Shown one piece after another: positions 9,133 through 17,271 of a stretch of DNA of 64,000 nt. The first letter of the stretch is position 1; the number at the start of each line of letters is the position of its first letter. The notes under the pieces were generated by a model that made no database searches, was not told where the DNA came from, and saw nothing but the letters and a program-made list of their open reading frames with translations. A program made the position numbers and the translations under genes. Origin of the DNA: Streptomyces sp. TS71-3 (GTDB taxonomy: Bacteria; Actinomycetota; Actinomycetes; Streptomycetales; Streptomycetaceae); assembly GCF_018327685.1 (NCBI RefSeq), contig NZ_BNEL01000001.1, positions 1,302,001 through 1,366,000 on the forward strand. The letters are read 5' to 3'.

Positions 9133-10197
9133 CGGGCCGGGCCAGTTCCCCCCGGGCCTCCTCGGCCAGGGCGAAGACGACCTTGTTGTACCAGGTGCGG
9201 CGCCCGAGCATGTCCGCGAACATCCGGGGCGCCTCGTCCAGGCCCGGGGTGTGGCTGATCAGCGGTGCCACCTTCAGGTCACGGCCGAGGTGGTGGACCA
9301 CCATGTCCCATTCGCTGCGCCCCGCCGGCGTGATCTTCGAGTTCCAGGTGCCGTACAGGCGCAGCTCCCGGCGGAGTACGGAGGAGACCAGGGAGCGCGG
9401 GAGGGTCAGGTCCCCGGACAGGTCGCCCAGGAGCATGACCTGTCCGAACGCGGCCGCCGCGGTGACGGCCTGGACGGCGGTGGCGGGCAGGCCGCTGGCC
9501 TCCACCGTGCAGTCCGCACCGCGGCCGCCGGTCAGCTCCCGGAGCTGCTCGGCCGTGTCGGCGGCGGAGGCGTCGACGACGGGGAATCCGAGTCCGGCCA
9601 TGACGGCCCGCTTGCGCTCGTCGATGTCGGCCACGTACACCTCGCTGGCGCCGAGGATGCGCAGCCACTGTGCGGCCAGCGCGCCGATGGGCCCCGCTCC
9701 GATCACCAGTGCCGTCGCGTGGGCGGGCAGCTCGAACTTCAGCATGGCGTGCAGGGCGACCGCCGCCGGCTCCACCATGGCGGCGTGGACCAGCGGTACG
9801 TCCCGGGCCACCGGCACCAGATTGGCCTCGGGGACGTGCAGGAACTCGGCCATCGCGCCGTCGCGCCGCGATCCGTAGCAGTCGTAGCCGGAGCTGACGG
9901 AGTACTCGCCGATCCGTGCCATCGGGTCCGCCGGATCCGGCAGGAGGGGGAAGACCGCCGCGCGGTCCCCGGGCGAGAAACGGCATCCCTGCGGCACGTC
10001 CTCGACCACGGCGGAGAACTCGTGGCCCAGGACGAGGGGGTAGTGGTAAGCCTTGCCGCGGCCGAATCTCAGCACGTCGGAGCCGCAGACGCCCACGCCT
10101 CCGATGCGGACGAGGACGGAGCGGTCACCCACGGGGCGGGGGCGGGAACGTCCGTGAGGGGGAGGACCCCTTCGGACTGCAGTACTGCTGCCTTCAT
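9110..10197 (-). CDS. Zinc-binding alcohol/polyol dehydrogenase (MDR family) with apparent 5' frameshift
   Basis: MDR dehydrogenase acting on polyols or sugar alcohols with NAD(P). The zinc site cysteine (GVCGSD), GHEF and the cofactor loop ALVIGAGPIGALAAQ are present; no cluster of four structural-zinc cysteines is evident. The natural start is ATG at 10197 (MKAAVLQSEGVLPLTDVPAPAP), 11 bases after the SDR stop with GAGG upstream. That frame is lost in a C-rich tract near 10133-10145 and the rest of the protein continues from a GTG at 10132 (GDRSVLVRIGGVGVCG). One base appears to be missing. Initiation at 10132 would give 340 residues lacking only the first strand. Confidence 0.8.
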
Positions 10198-10208
10198 CGC
10201 TCGTGTCC

Positions 10209-11045
10209 TCAGACTTCCATGCCGTAGCGGTGGGCCTTGTGGGTCGGGTAGAGCGCGATCTGGGGGATGGTGACGTCGGGGGTGCGCGTGGCCACGTAGA
10301 GGGAGGCCTCGGCGACGTTGTCGACGTCGATGCAACTGGCGTGGATGCCCTCGGCGATTTCCCTGTCGTCCAGCCAGCCGTCCAGGTAGGCGGGGATGTC
10401 GCCGTCGTAGAGACCCCTGTCGATGATCTCGGTCATCGGGGTCTTGACGTGTGACGGATTGATCACCGTCACGCCGATGTTCTTGTCCCTGCCCTCAAGG
10501 AGGATGTTCTTGCTGAACCCCATCATTCCGTGCTTGGAGGCCCGGTAGGGGCTGTGGCCGGGGCCCGAGGCCAGCCGGGCCGAGGACGATCCCATGTTGA
10601 GGATGCGTCCGCCGGCGGGCTGCTTCTCCATGACGCGGAAGGCTTCACGGCAGCAGAGGAACACGGCTGTCAGGTTGGGGCCGATGGTCTTGTTCCACTC
10701 GTCGAGCGTCACCTCGGTCACCGGGGGCGAGAGGGAGTCCCGGCCCGCGCTGTTGACGAGGAGGTCCACGCGGCCCCAGTCCTCCACGGCGGTCCGGAAG
10801 AAACTCCGCACCTGCTCCTCCTCGGTGACATCGGCCTCGACGCCTTCACAGGTGCCGCCCGTGGACCGGATGGAGTCGACGACGCCCCGGAGCCGTTCGC
10901 CGTCGAGGTCCACGAGGAGGACCCTGGCCTGGTGGGCGGCGAAGATCCGGGCGACGGCCTCGCCGATGCCGGAGGCGCCGCCGGTGACGATGGCGACCTT
11001 GCCCGCCAGCGCGCTGCCGGTGGCGGGTTCGTCGATGCTGGTCAT
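10209..11045 (-). CDS. SDR family NAD(P)-dependent oxidoreductase
   Basis: 278-residue short-chain dehydrogenase. Cofactor motif TGGASGIGEA (about residues 20-29), NSAG, the catalytic serine in MGSSS and the YRASK tyrosine/lysine pair are visible. ATG at 11045 is preceded by GAGGGAGAGC, a good binding site; the open frame continues upstream but only as antisense to the next gene. It begins the run SDR, zinc dehydrogenase, 2-hydroxyacid dehydrogenase, RpiR regulator. A sugar-acid or polyol oxidation route is likely; the substrate is unknown. Confidence 0.88.
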   Translation of the reverse strand: MTSIDEPATGSALAGKVAIVTGGASGIGEAVARIFAAHQARVLLVDLDGERLRGVVDSIRSTGGTCEGVEADVTEEEQVRSFFRTAVEDWGRVDLLVNSAGRDSLSPPVTEVTLDEWNKTIGPNLTAVFLCCREAFRVMEKQPAGGRILNMGSSSARLASGPGHSPYRASKHGMMGFSKNILLEGRDKNIGVTVINPSHVKTPMTEIIDRGLYDGDIPAYLDGWLDDREIAEGIHASCIDVDNVAEASLYVATRTPDVTIPQIALYPTHKAHRYGMEV

Positions 11046-11268
11046 GCTCTCCCTCGCGGATACGTGAGACGTACGTGGTCGGTTGGCGTGCCCGGTGCGC
11101 GCGGCGGTCAGGGGACCGCCGCGGCGATGTCCGGGCCATGGCGCTCGTTGCGGCCGCTGGCCCCGCGGGCACCCTGTATCGCCCAGAGGAGCGAAGCGCT
11201 GGACGTGCGGGGGGCGACGACCGGGACGACCCGGACACGGCGCAACTGCTCGGGGAGTTCTGTGGGGT

Positions 11269-12207
11269 TCACCGGATCTCCTGGGTGGCGGCTTCGCCAG
11301 GGGTGAGGACGTAGGCCTGGCCGACGCTCGGCACGGTCCAGGACACCGACGTGGCGCTGCCGCGCAGTTCCTCTCGAATGCGGGCCGGATCGACCGTGTT
11401 GAAGTCGAACAACCCGAAGTGGTGGCAGAGGAGGTGGGGGATCGAGGCCCGCTCGCACAGCTCGGCCGCCTCGCGCACGGTGAAGTTGCCGGGGACGCCG
11501 TTGCCGGTGCGGTGGGCGTCACGCCCGTTGACCGGCAGCAGTGCGAGGTCGACGCGCAGGTCGCGCAGGAGTTCCGCCTGCCCCTGGTAGGGCACGCAGT
11601 CACCGGAGTGGTAGATGCGCGCTCCGCCGATGCCGAGGACGTAGCCGAGGAAGCGGTGGTCGCCGTTCCCGTCCTGTTCGAGGTCCTCGTGCGCGGCGGG
11701 GACCGGCTCGACCGTGATGCCGTCCAGCGTGATGCGCTCGCCCGCGGTGGTGCCGGTCAGCCGGCCGGGGGGAACCCCGCGCTCCAGGGCACGTGCGCGC
11801 TCGGCACGTGGCACCACGAAGCGGGGGTCGTTGTGCGGGAGCAGTTCGCGGATGGTTCCCGGATCCATGTGGTCGGTGTGTCCGTGGGTGCACAGGACGG
11901 TGCCGACACCGCGGATGTCCTCGGGTCTCACCGGCGCTGGGTGCATCCGTGTGGGGGGGAAGAGGGTGCCGCGGTACTTCCGGGCGAGGGTGTCGGACAG
12001 GTAGGGGTCGACGAGGACCAGCCGCTCGCGGTGGCGGAGGGCGAAGCCGGCCTGACCCAGCCACCACAGGGTCAACCCGTCGGCTCCGGCCGCCCCTGAT
12101 GCCGGGAAGCCGCCGGAGACGGCCTCGCCGGGCGCCCGGCGAGGCCGCGGGTCCGGCCGGAGGCCGGTTCGGTGAGGGTGTGTCAGGGGGCTGTCGGCGT
12201 CGTTCAT
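11269..12207 (-). CDS. MBL fold metal-dependent hydrolase, UlaG-like
   Basis: 312-residue metallo-beta-lactamase-fold protein. The metal ligands THGHTDHMD are visible, then HSGD and a C-terminal histidine pair (LLCHHFG). The early motif WLGQAGFALRH and DPYLSD match the L-ascorbate 6-phosphate lactonase (UlaG) branch. ATG at 12207 is chosen because the family part begins shortly after and GGGAG lies about 10 bases upstream; upstream in-frame residues look non-native. With the RpiR regulator and three dehydrogenases on the same strand it may open a sugar lactone, but UlaG-like proteins have varied roles. Confidence 0.85.
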   Translation of the reverse strand: MNDADSPLTHPHRTGLRPDPRPRRAPGEAVSGGFPASGAAGADGLTLWWLGQAGFALRHRERLVLVDPYLSDTLARKYRGTLFPPTRMHPAPVRPEDIRGVGTVLCTHGHTDHMDPGTIRELLPHNDPRFVVPRAERARALERGVPPGRLTGTTAGERITLDGITVEPVPAAHEDLEQDGNGDHRFLGYVLGIGGARIYHSGDCVPYQGQAELLRDLRVDLALLPVNGRDAHRTGNGVPGNFTVREAAELCERASIPHLLCHHFGLFDFNTVDPARIREELRGSATSVSWTVPSVGQAYVLTPGEAATQEIR

Positions 12208-12452
12208 GGGGAGATCGCTCCCGTGGCGTGCGGGCATGGTGGGGGAGTCGTGGCTGATGCGGGGGCCGCGCTCTCCAACCACGGCCCGCGTCGCCCGTGT
12301 TCGGCGACGACTTCAAGGTCGCGGAAGTTTCGAGCGAGTGTCAATCTTCTCGAAGAAATTTCCATCTTCCAGATCGGGGGCGCCCGCGCGGACGCCGCGG
12401 GAATTCGGGGAGGCCCTTTACCGCGGATGCGGTCCCCGGACCGCGTCCCCGT

Positions 12453-13412
12453 TCACCGGGTCGTGCTGAAGCGCCGCTGGAACGCCGCCGGGCTCATGGA
12501 CAGCTCTCGTGCGAAGACCCGCCGCATGCTCTCGTAGCTCGGGAAGCCGGCCAGGTCTGCCGCCCGGGCCGTGGCGTGTCCCTGGTCGAGGAGTGCCTTC
12601 GCCATGTCGAAGCGGATCATCTCGACGTAGCGAGCGGGGGTGGTGGAGAGTTCCTCGCGGAAGAGGCGTGTGACGTGGCGAGGGCTCACGTTCAGGTGGC
12701 CGGCGAGCCCGGCGAGTGAGTAGTCGCCCTTGGGGTCCGACGTCACGAGGTCGGTGATCCTGCGGAGTGCGGGGGAGCGGGGCGGCGGTCCCTGAAGCGG
12801 GGCGGAGAACTGCGACTGGCCGCCCGCGCGCTGCAGGTAGACGACCAGGGAGCGGGCGACGTCGCGGGCCAGGGCGGGGCCGTGGTCCTCCTCGACGAGT
12901 GCCAGCGCCAGGTCGATGCCGGCGGTCACCCCCGCCGAGGTGTACGTGGCGCCGTCGCGGACGTAGATCGCGTCGGGGTCCACGTGGCTGCCGCGGGACC
13001 GGGCGGCCAACTCGTGGGCGACCTTCCAGTGCGTGGTGGCACGCTTGCCGTCGAGCAGGCCGGCGGCGGCGAGGACGAACGCTCCGGTGCAGATGGACAC
13101 GGTCCGGTCGGCGCGGAGTGCCAGCGTTCGTGCGGCGTCGAGCACGTCCCGCGCGACGGGGTCGCGCGGATACAGGTCCGCGCCGGCCACCAGAAGGGTC
13201 CGGATCGCGGACGCCGAGGCCACCGCGTCGTCGACGCCGATCCGGATGCCGAGCGAGGAGGTGACGTCCTCACCCGTCGGCGACAGCAGCACCACGCGGT
13301 AGCCGGCGCCGAGCTTGTTCGCCTCGGCGAACACCTCGACGGGGCCCGCGACGTCCAGGAGGGTGACCCCGTCGTAGACGAGCACGGCGACCTGGTGCGT
13401 GGCTGGGGTCAT
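12453..13412 (-). CDS. GlxA family transcriptional regulator (DJ-1/PfpI plus AraC helix-turn-helix)
   Basis: 319 residues: an N-terminal DJ-1/PfpI-like domain (about 5-190), with the nucleophile-elbow cysteine in SICTGAF, and a C-terminal AraC-type double helix-turn-helix (about 215-315, with YSLAGLAGHLNVSPRHVTRLFREEL and FPSYESMRRVFARELSMSPAAF). Such proteins activate or repress adjacent metabolic genes; the DJ-1 part is thought to sense a small molecule. It is transcribed divergently from the HD-domain gene, 134 bases apart, making that gene the obvious target. Confidence 0.9.
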   Translation of the reverse strand: MTPATHQVAVLVYDGVTLLDVAGPVEVFAEANKLGAGYRVVLLSPTGEDVTSSLGIRIGVDDAVASASAIRTLLVAGADLYPRDPVARDVLDAARTLALRADRTVSICTGAFVLAAAGLLDGKRATTHWKVAHELAARSRGSHVDPDAIYVRDGATYTSAGVTAGIDLALALVEEDHGPALARDVARSLVVYLQRAGGQSQFSAPLQGPPPRSPALRRITDLVTSDPKGDYSLAGLAGHLNVSPRHVTRLFREELSTTPARYVEMIRFDMAKALLDQGHATARAADLAGFPSYESMRRVFARELSMSPAAFQRRFSTTR

Positions 13413-13546
13413 GGTCCCTTCCCCTCCTGTCCGGATTCGAGTGGTTCATGGCCGGACCGGGGCGGCGCGAAATGCCGTGCGGTGCGAGTCTGGAATGCGC
13501 GGACACCGTTATTCGTAACATACCGAAAGTAAGAAGTGCGCAGACC

Positions 13547-14185
13547 ATGACTGAGATCATTGCGGGAGTGGAGATTCCCGAAACAGCGGCGGTCGCCGAT
13601 TCCACCCGCCTTGTCCGGGAGACGACCGGTCCTCTCATATTCCACCACTCCCGACGGGTTTTCCTTTTCTCCGTGATGCACGCTCGCCGGCTCGGCCTTG
13701 AGCCGGACCCCGAGCTGCTCTACCTGTCCGCCATGTTCCACGACACGGGCCTTCTGAGGCCCTTTTCGGAAGCGGCACAGCGTTTCGAGGTCGACGGCGC
13801 CGACCACGCGCGCTCGTTCCTGCTCGACCGCGGCTTCCCGGCTTCGGCCGCCGACGTGGTCTGGACGGCGATCGCGCTCCACACCACACCGGGGATTCCC
13901 GGCCGCATGGGTCCGGAGACGGCCGCGACGCATTTCGGCGTGCTGACCGACGTGCTCGGGTTCGCCCTCGACGAGCTGGACCGCGACCGCGTCGACGAGG
14001 TCACCGCCGTCCATCCCCGGGGCGACTTCAAGAACGAGTTCCTGCAGGCCTTCGTCCAGGGCCTCAAGCACCGCCCGGAGACCGCGAACGGCACCGTGAA
14101 CGCGGACGTGCTGGAGCACTTCGTCCCCGGATTCCGGCGCGTGACGACGGTGGAGCGCATCACCAACGCACCCTGGCCGAGCTGA
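13547..14185 (+). CDS. HD domain protein, cyanamide hydratase-like
   Basis: 212-residue HD-superfamily phosphohydrolase-like protein. The first metal histidine lies in FHHSRRVF, the HD doublet in MFHDTGL, and a further histidine in IALHTTPG. The arrangement and length match the cyanamide hydratase-related HD family found in fungi and actinomycetes. ATG at 13547 begins MTEIIAGVEIPETA, where family similarity starts; the ribosome-binding site is weak. Divergent from the GlxA-type regulator. The actual substrate cannot be inferred. Confidence 0.85.
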   Translation: MTEIIAGVEIPETAAVADSTRLVRETTGPLIFHHSRRVFLFSVMHARRLGLEPDPELLYLSAMFHDTGLLRPFSEAAQRFEVDGADHARSFLLDRGFPASAADVVWTAIALHTTPGIPGRMGPETAATHFGVLTDVLGFALDELDRDRVDEVTAVHPRGDFKNEFLQAFVQGLKHRPETANGTVNADVLEHFVPGFRRVTTVERITNAPWPS

Positions 14186-14459
14186 CGGCGAGAGTCGGCG
14201 GCGCGGGCTGGCGGCGCCTGCTGGCGGCGAGAACCCGCGGATACCGAGTACCGGCGGCGCGTTCGTGTTCATCGCATCGAATGCGCGCGATCCGATCTCC
14301 GTCCGCTTCCGGCTCCCGGGAACTGCGGTGCGGCGGCACGGCGGTGCGGAGTGCAGGCCGGATCATGCCACAGTGAACCATTCTCGCGGCGCGCGGGAAC
14401 CGGGGGCAGACTCATTCGCCTCACGGACAATTCACCTCACGAATCAAGGACCTATCGTC

Positions 14460-15401
14460 ATGCAGGCCGTAGCCGTTCGAGACCGAGAAGCCGGGGTCGA
14501 GGGACTTTTCCTGACGGACATTCCCCATCCCCACGCCGCCGAGAACGACGTCATCGTGCGCGTGCACGCCGCCGGCTTCACCCGCGGGGAGCTCGACTGG
14601 CCCGGAACGTGGTCGGATCGCGCCGGCCGCGACCGGACGCCCAGCGTCCCCGGGCACGAAGTGTCCGGCGTGGTCGCCGAGCTGGGCTTCGGAACCACCG
14701 GCCTCAGCGTCGGCCAGCGGGTCTTCGGACTCACCGACTGGACCCGCAACGGCTCGCTGGCCGAGTACACCGCGGTGGAGGCCCGGAATCTCGCACCGCT
14801 TCCGGCCGACATCGACCACACGACGGCCGCCGCCCTGCCCATCTCGGGGCTGACGGCGTGGCAGGCGCTGTTCGACCACGCCCGTCTCGCGGCGGGACAG
14901 ACCCTTCTGGTCCACGGTGCCGCGGGCGGCGTCGGGTCGCTCGCCGTCCAGCTCGGCCGCGAGGCCGGCGCCCGCGTGATCGGAACCGGGCGGGCCGACG
15001 ACAGGGACGCGGTACTCGGTCTCGGCGCCGAGGCGTTCTGGGACCTGGGATCCGATCGCCTGGAGGACGCCGGCGAGGTCGACGTCGTGCTCGACGTGAT
15101 CGGCGGCGAGATCGGCGACCGCTCGGCCGCGCTGGTGCGCGCCGGCGGCACCCTCGTCACCGTCGCCGGACCGCCCACGGCCCGGCCGAAAGACGGGCGC
15201 GCGGTCTTCTTCGTCGTCGAACCCGACCGTGCCCGGCTCGCCGAACTCGCCCAACGCGTGCGGGACGGACGGCTCCGGCCGATCATCGGCTCCGTGCGGC
15301 CCCTCGCGGAGACGCCGGAAGCCTTCGCCCGGCGCGTGCGCGTCCTGGGCAGGACGATCATCCAGGTCGGACTGGCTCACATCCACGTCCGACAGGACTG
15401 A
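14460..15401 (+). CDS. NADP-dependent MDR oxidoreductase (quinone reductase-like, zinc-free type)
   Basis: 313 residues of the medium-chain dehydrogenase superfamily. The catalytic domain carries PGHEVSGVVAELG; the cofactor domain has LLVHGAAGGVGSLAVQLG. No zinc-binding cysteines are seen, so it belongs to the NADPH:quinone/enoyl reductase group. ATG at 14460 has AAGGA about 9 bases upstream. The stop codon lies inside a 22-base tandem repeat (15359-15422), so the C-terminal residues IIQVGLAHIHVRQD are repeat-encoded. A broken IS element follows. Confidence 0.88.
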   Translation: MQAVAVRDREAGVEGLFLTDIPHPHAAENDVIVRVHAAGFTRGELDWPGTWSDRAGRDRTPSVPGHEVSGVVAELGFGTTGLSVGQRVFGLTDWTRNGSLAEYTAVEARNLAPLPADIDHTTAAALPISGLTAWQALFDHARLAAGQTLLVHGAAGGVGSLAVQLGREAGARVIGTGRADDRDAVLGLGAEAFWDLGSDRLEDAGEVDVVLDVIGGEIGDRSAALVRAGGTLVTVAGPPTARPKDGRAVFFVVEPDRARLAELAQRVRDGRLRPIIGSVRPLAETPEAFARRVRVLGRTIIQVGLAHIHVRQD

Positions 15402-15422
15402 CATCCAGGTCGGACAGGACTG
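15359..15422. repeat. Three tandem copies of a 21-22-bp unit across a stop codon
   Basis: Three adjacent units of the form CATCCAGGTCGGACAGGACTGA: 21 bases at about 15359-15379, then 22 and 22 bases with two mismatches between the last two. The oxidoreductase TGA falls in the second unit. Confidence 0.7.
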
Positions 15423-15529
15423 AGGGCGGCATCTGTACGCGGGGCGCCATGGCGAGGTGAGACCTCGGCCCAGGCAGGTGCCCTCCCGAGGCTGGGGCGA
15501 GTGCCCTTTCGCTTCCGGGTGGGTGCGCC

Positions 15530-15787
15530 TGTGGCGCGCAGGGCGGCCAGGCGGCAGGCGAGTTTGAGGAAGGCTTCGTGGATGTCGGCTCGCCGTTTCC
15601 AGCGCACTAGAAGGCGCCGGAAGCCGTGCAGCCAGGCAAAACTACGTTCCACCACTCGCCTGTAGACGCCCGGTCCGCTGCCGTGAGGTGTGGCCCGGCG
15701 ATCGATCACGGGCGGGATTCCGCGGGCACGAACCTGGTCCCGGCAGGTGACATGGTCGTAGCCGCGGTCAGCGAAGACGGACCGCGG
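15530..15787 (-). pseudogene. IS5-family transposase remnant (C-terminal part)
   Basis: The minus strand encodes SVFADRGYDHVTCR, GIPPVIDRR and then HGSG..YRRVVERSFAWLHGFRRL..RWKRRADIHEAFLKLAC, the C-terminal third of an IS5-family DDE transposase; YRRVVERSFAWLHGFRRL carries the catalytic glutamate region. The fragment is cut at 15788, exactly at the target duplication of the adjacent MITE, where an in-frame TAG appears. The first two catalytic aspartates are absent, so it is dead. No terminal repeat is identified on the 3' side. Confidence 0.8.
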
Positions 15788-15791
15788 CTAG

Positions 15792-16021
15792 GTCGTGTCC
15801 GGCGGATCTTCGTGGGCCCGCGACTCCCCCACTGCCTGAAGGGCGTGGGTGGGGGTACCTCCCACGCCCGTTTTCAGGGCAGTGGGGGAGTGCCCCCAGC
15901 ACCGCACCTCGCCGCGTTGTCGGAGTCAGCCGAGTACGCCCCGTACGAGGACGACCCTCCGCCTTGCGATGCACGGCACCAGACGCCGCAGGCTGATCCA
16001 CGAAGATCCGCCGGACACGAC
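15792..16021. mobile_element. MITE, 230 bp, family B (GTCGTGTCCGGCGG ends)
   Basis: The two ends are perfect inverted repeats for 24 bases beginning GTCGTGTCCGGCGGATC, and the element is flanked by CTAG on both sides (15788-15791 and 16022-16025), the target preferred by IS427-group IS5 elements. It encodes nothing. Inside are a hairpin (15824-15890) and blocks such as GCACCGCACCTCGCCGCG and CCTTGCGATGCACGG that also occur in the family A MITEs. It sits between the transposase remnant and the truncated EamA gene. Confidence 0.85.
15824..15890. repeat. Nested palindromic hairpin module in MITE B
   Basis: About 67 bases, CTCCCCCACTGCC... to ...GGGCAGTGGGGGAG, forming an imperfect hairpin around GGGGGTACCTCCC. 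Near-identical to 7133-7196 in a different MITE. Confidence 0.75.
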
Positions 16022-16025
16022 CTAG

Positions 16026-16316
16026 TGGCGCTGCCTGCCACGGCGGCCTCGTACGGGTGGGATGGCATCGGAGCAGCGGCAGCGACGAGGCGTAAAAATC
16101 GAGAGACGCGAAGCCTGCCCCCACAGCCCACAGGGCAGAGCCGTCAAAGGTCGGTTTCCGATCTTGGATCACGACCACCGCCAGGATGAGCGCCAACCCT
16201 GCCGGTTGCGCAATGGCAAGAACGGTCATTGCTGAACGGGTGCGCGATGGGATTCCACCGAGGAAGTCAGCCATCCCCCAGAAGAGGCTGGCGATGAGGG
16301 AGAGAACGATGGTCAT
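16026..16316 (-). pseudogene. EamA-family transporter, N-terminal fragment
   Basis: ATG at 16316 begins MTIVLSLIASLFWGMADFLGG, a typical first helix of an EamA (drug/metabolite) transporter, followed by a second helix (AQPAGLALILAVVVI). Recognisable sequence ends after about 70 residues; the remaining eight helices are gone, and the frame runs into the MITE at 16025. Its start overlaps the MarR gene's stop (ATGA), so the intact pair was a regulator-efflux operon. Confidence 0.7.
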
Positions 16317-16922
16317 CGCGACGACGCCTCTGACGTTGCGTAATTCGTGGAGGGAGGTGAACGCAGGGTGTTCTCATCTGATCTCACCGCGACGTCCGCG
16401 GGGCACCTCTCCCGGGGACAGGCATCGAGATCGCACATCCTGCATATCCGCTCAGCATGAGCAGCATTCCGAGTCGCCGAGGCCAGGATCTTTTCCACCA
16501 GCAGTGTCAGGGTCTCGCGCTCGTGATTGTCAAGCACTGCCAAAGATGTGTGCAGGACACCGTGGCGTTGGTCGAGGATCGACTGTGCGGGCGGCCGTGC
16601 CTCGGGGCGTGAGGTAAACCGAGACGGATCGTCCGTTACGACCGGGCCGACGCTCGGCAAAGCCGTCAGACACCAGCCGGTCGACGACACGCACAGTCGC
16701 TGATTGAGTGCGCCCCAGAGGATCCTTGAGTCGATCAATGCCCGAGCCGGGCTGCTGGGCCAAGTAGGTCAACGCAGCAGCTGTCGCGCCGGTGTGTCCC
16801 GCTGCGGATTCCGTCGCGCCTGCCAGTGCATCGGACAGGGCTGAGAGGAGGGCGCCTGTGAGGTTCACGAGTCGTCTCGACTCATGCTCGTCCATCCAAG
16901 GAGTAATGCATGCCTCATGCAT
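16313..16922 (-). pseudogene. MarR family regulator with frameshift
   Basis: The N-terminal two-thirds, from ATG at 16922, gives a MarR-type winged helix (GSGIDRLKDPLGRTQSATV, then LVSDGFAERRPGRNGRSV and YLTPRG). After LTPRGTAA, near 16580-16600, the family-like sequence moves to another frame (QSILDQRHGVLHTSL...LLVEKIL) and ends HAERICRMCDLDACPRERCP, a cysteine-rich tail seen in some MarR proteins. One extra or two missing bases would explain the shift. It could be a genuine mutation or a consensus error. The stop overlaps the EamA start. The precise start is uncertain: ATG at 16895 is an alternative. Confidence 0.7.
16906..16922. promoter_or_regulatory. Inverted repeat ATGCATG-cct-CATGCAT at the MarR start
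   Basis: A 7-3-7 inverted repeat overlaps the first codons of the MarR gene at 16922. MarR proteins usually bind short palindromes near their own promoter, so this may be an autoregulatory operator. If so, the true start may be ATG at 16895. Confidence 0.4.
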
Positions 16923-17271
16923 GTTATGTCGATCACTGTTCCCCATCCTTCGCGACAGCGTCCCGCATGCGCGCGCGACGGCTCCCGTGGACGGCTCGTC
17001 CGGAGGGCGGTGTGAGGGCACCGCAGTGCGTCGACGTCTCAGGCACCGGGTGTGTCCCGGCTCGAAGGGACCGGCACGCTGCCCAGGATCCATTCGGCAA
17101 CCCGTCCGATGGAAGGCCGGCCATGGAGGGAATGTGAAGAGAATGGGTGGAAGAGGTAGGGCGCTCATCTTTTTCTGGCGGTGGCCGAACCGGGGGGTGA
17201 GAGCCGCCCCTTGGGGCCCGGCGCCGCCGCGCCGGGCCCGGCGGGACCCCTCAGGTGCTCCCCTCAGGTCC
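16923..17271. other. Intergenic region of about 350 bases
   Basis: No gene recognised. It holds the upstream region of the MarR gene and, at its right edge, a strong hairpin (17214-17239) that serves the permease gene. Confidence 0.5.
17214..17239 (-). terminator. Hairpin downstream of the permease gene
   Basis: An 11-bp perfect stem, GGGCCCGGCGC paired with GCGCCGGGCCC, with loop CGCC. It lies about 32 bases after the permease stop on the minus strand. There is no long U-tract, as is usual in this group. Confidence 0.6.

Noticed and set aside
11046..11603. N-terminal extension of the SDR at 10209-11045
   Set aside because: The upstream part of the open frame is antisense-like composition overlapping the UlaG-like gene; a good ribosome-binding site and the SDR fold both point to 11045.
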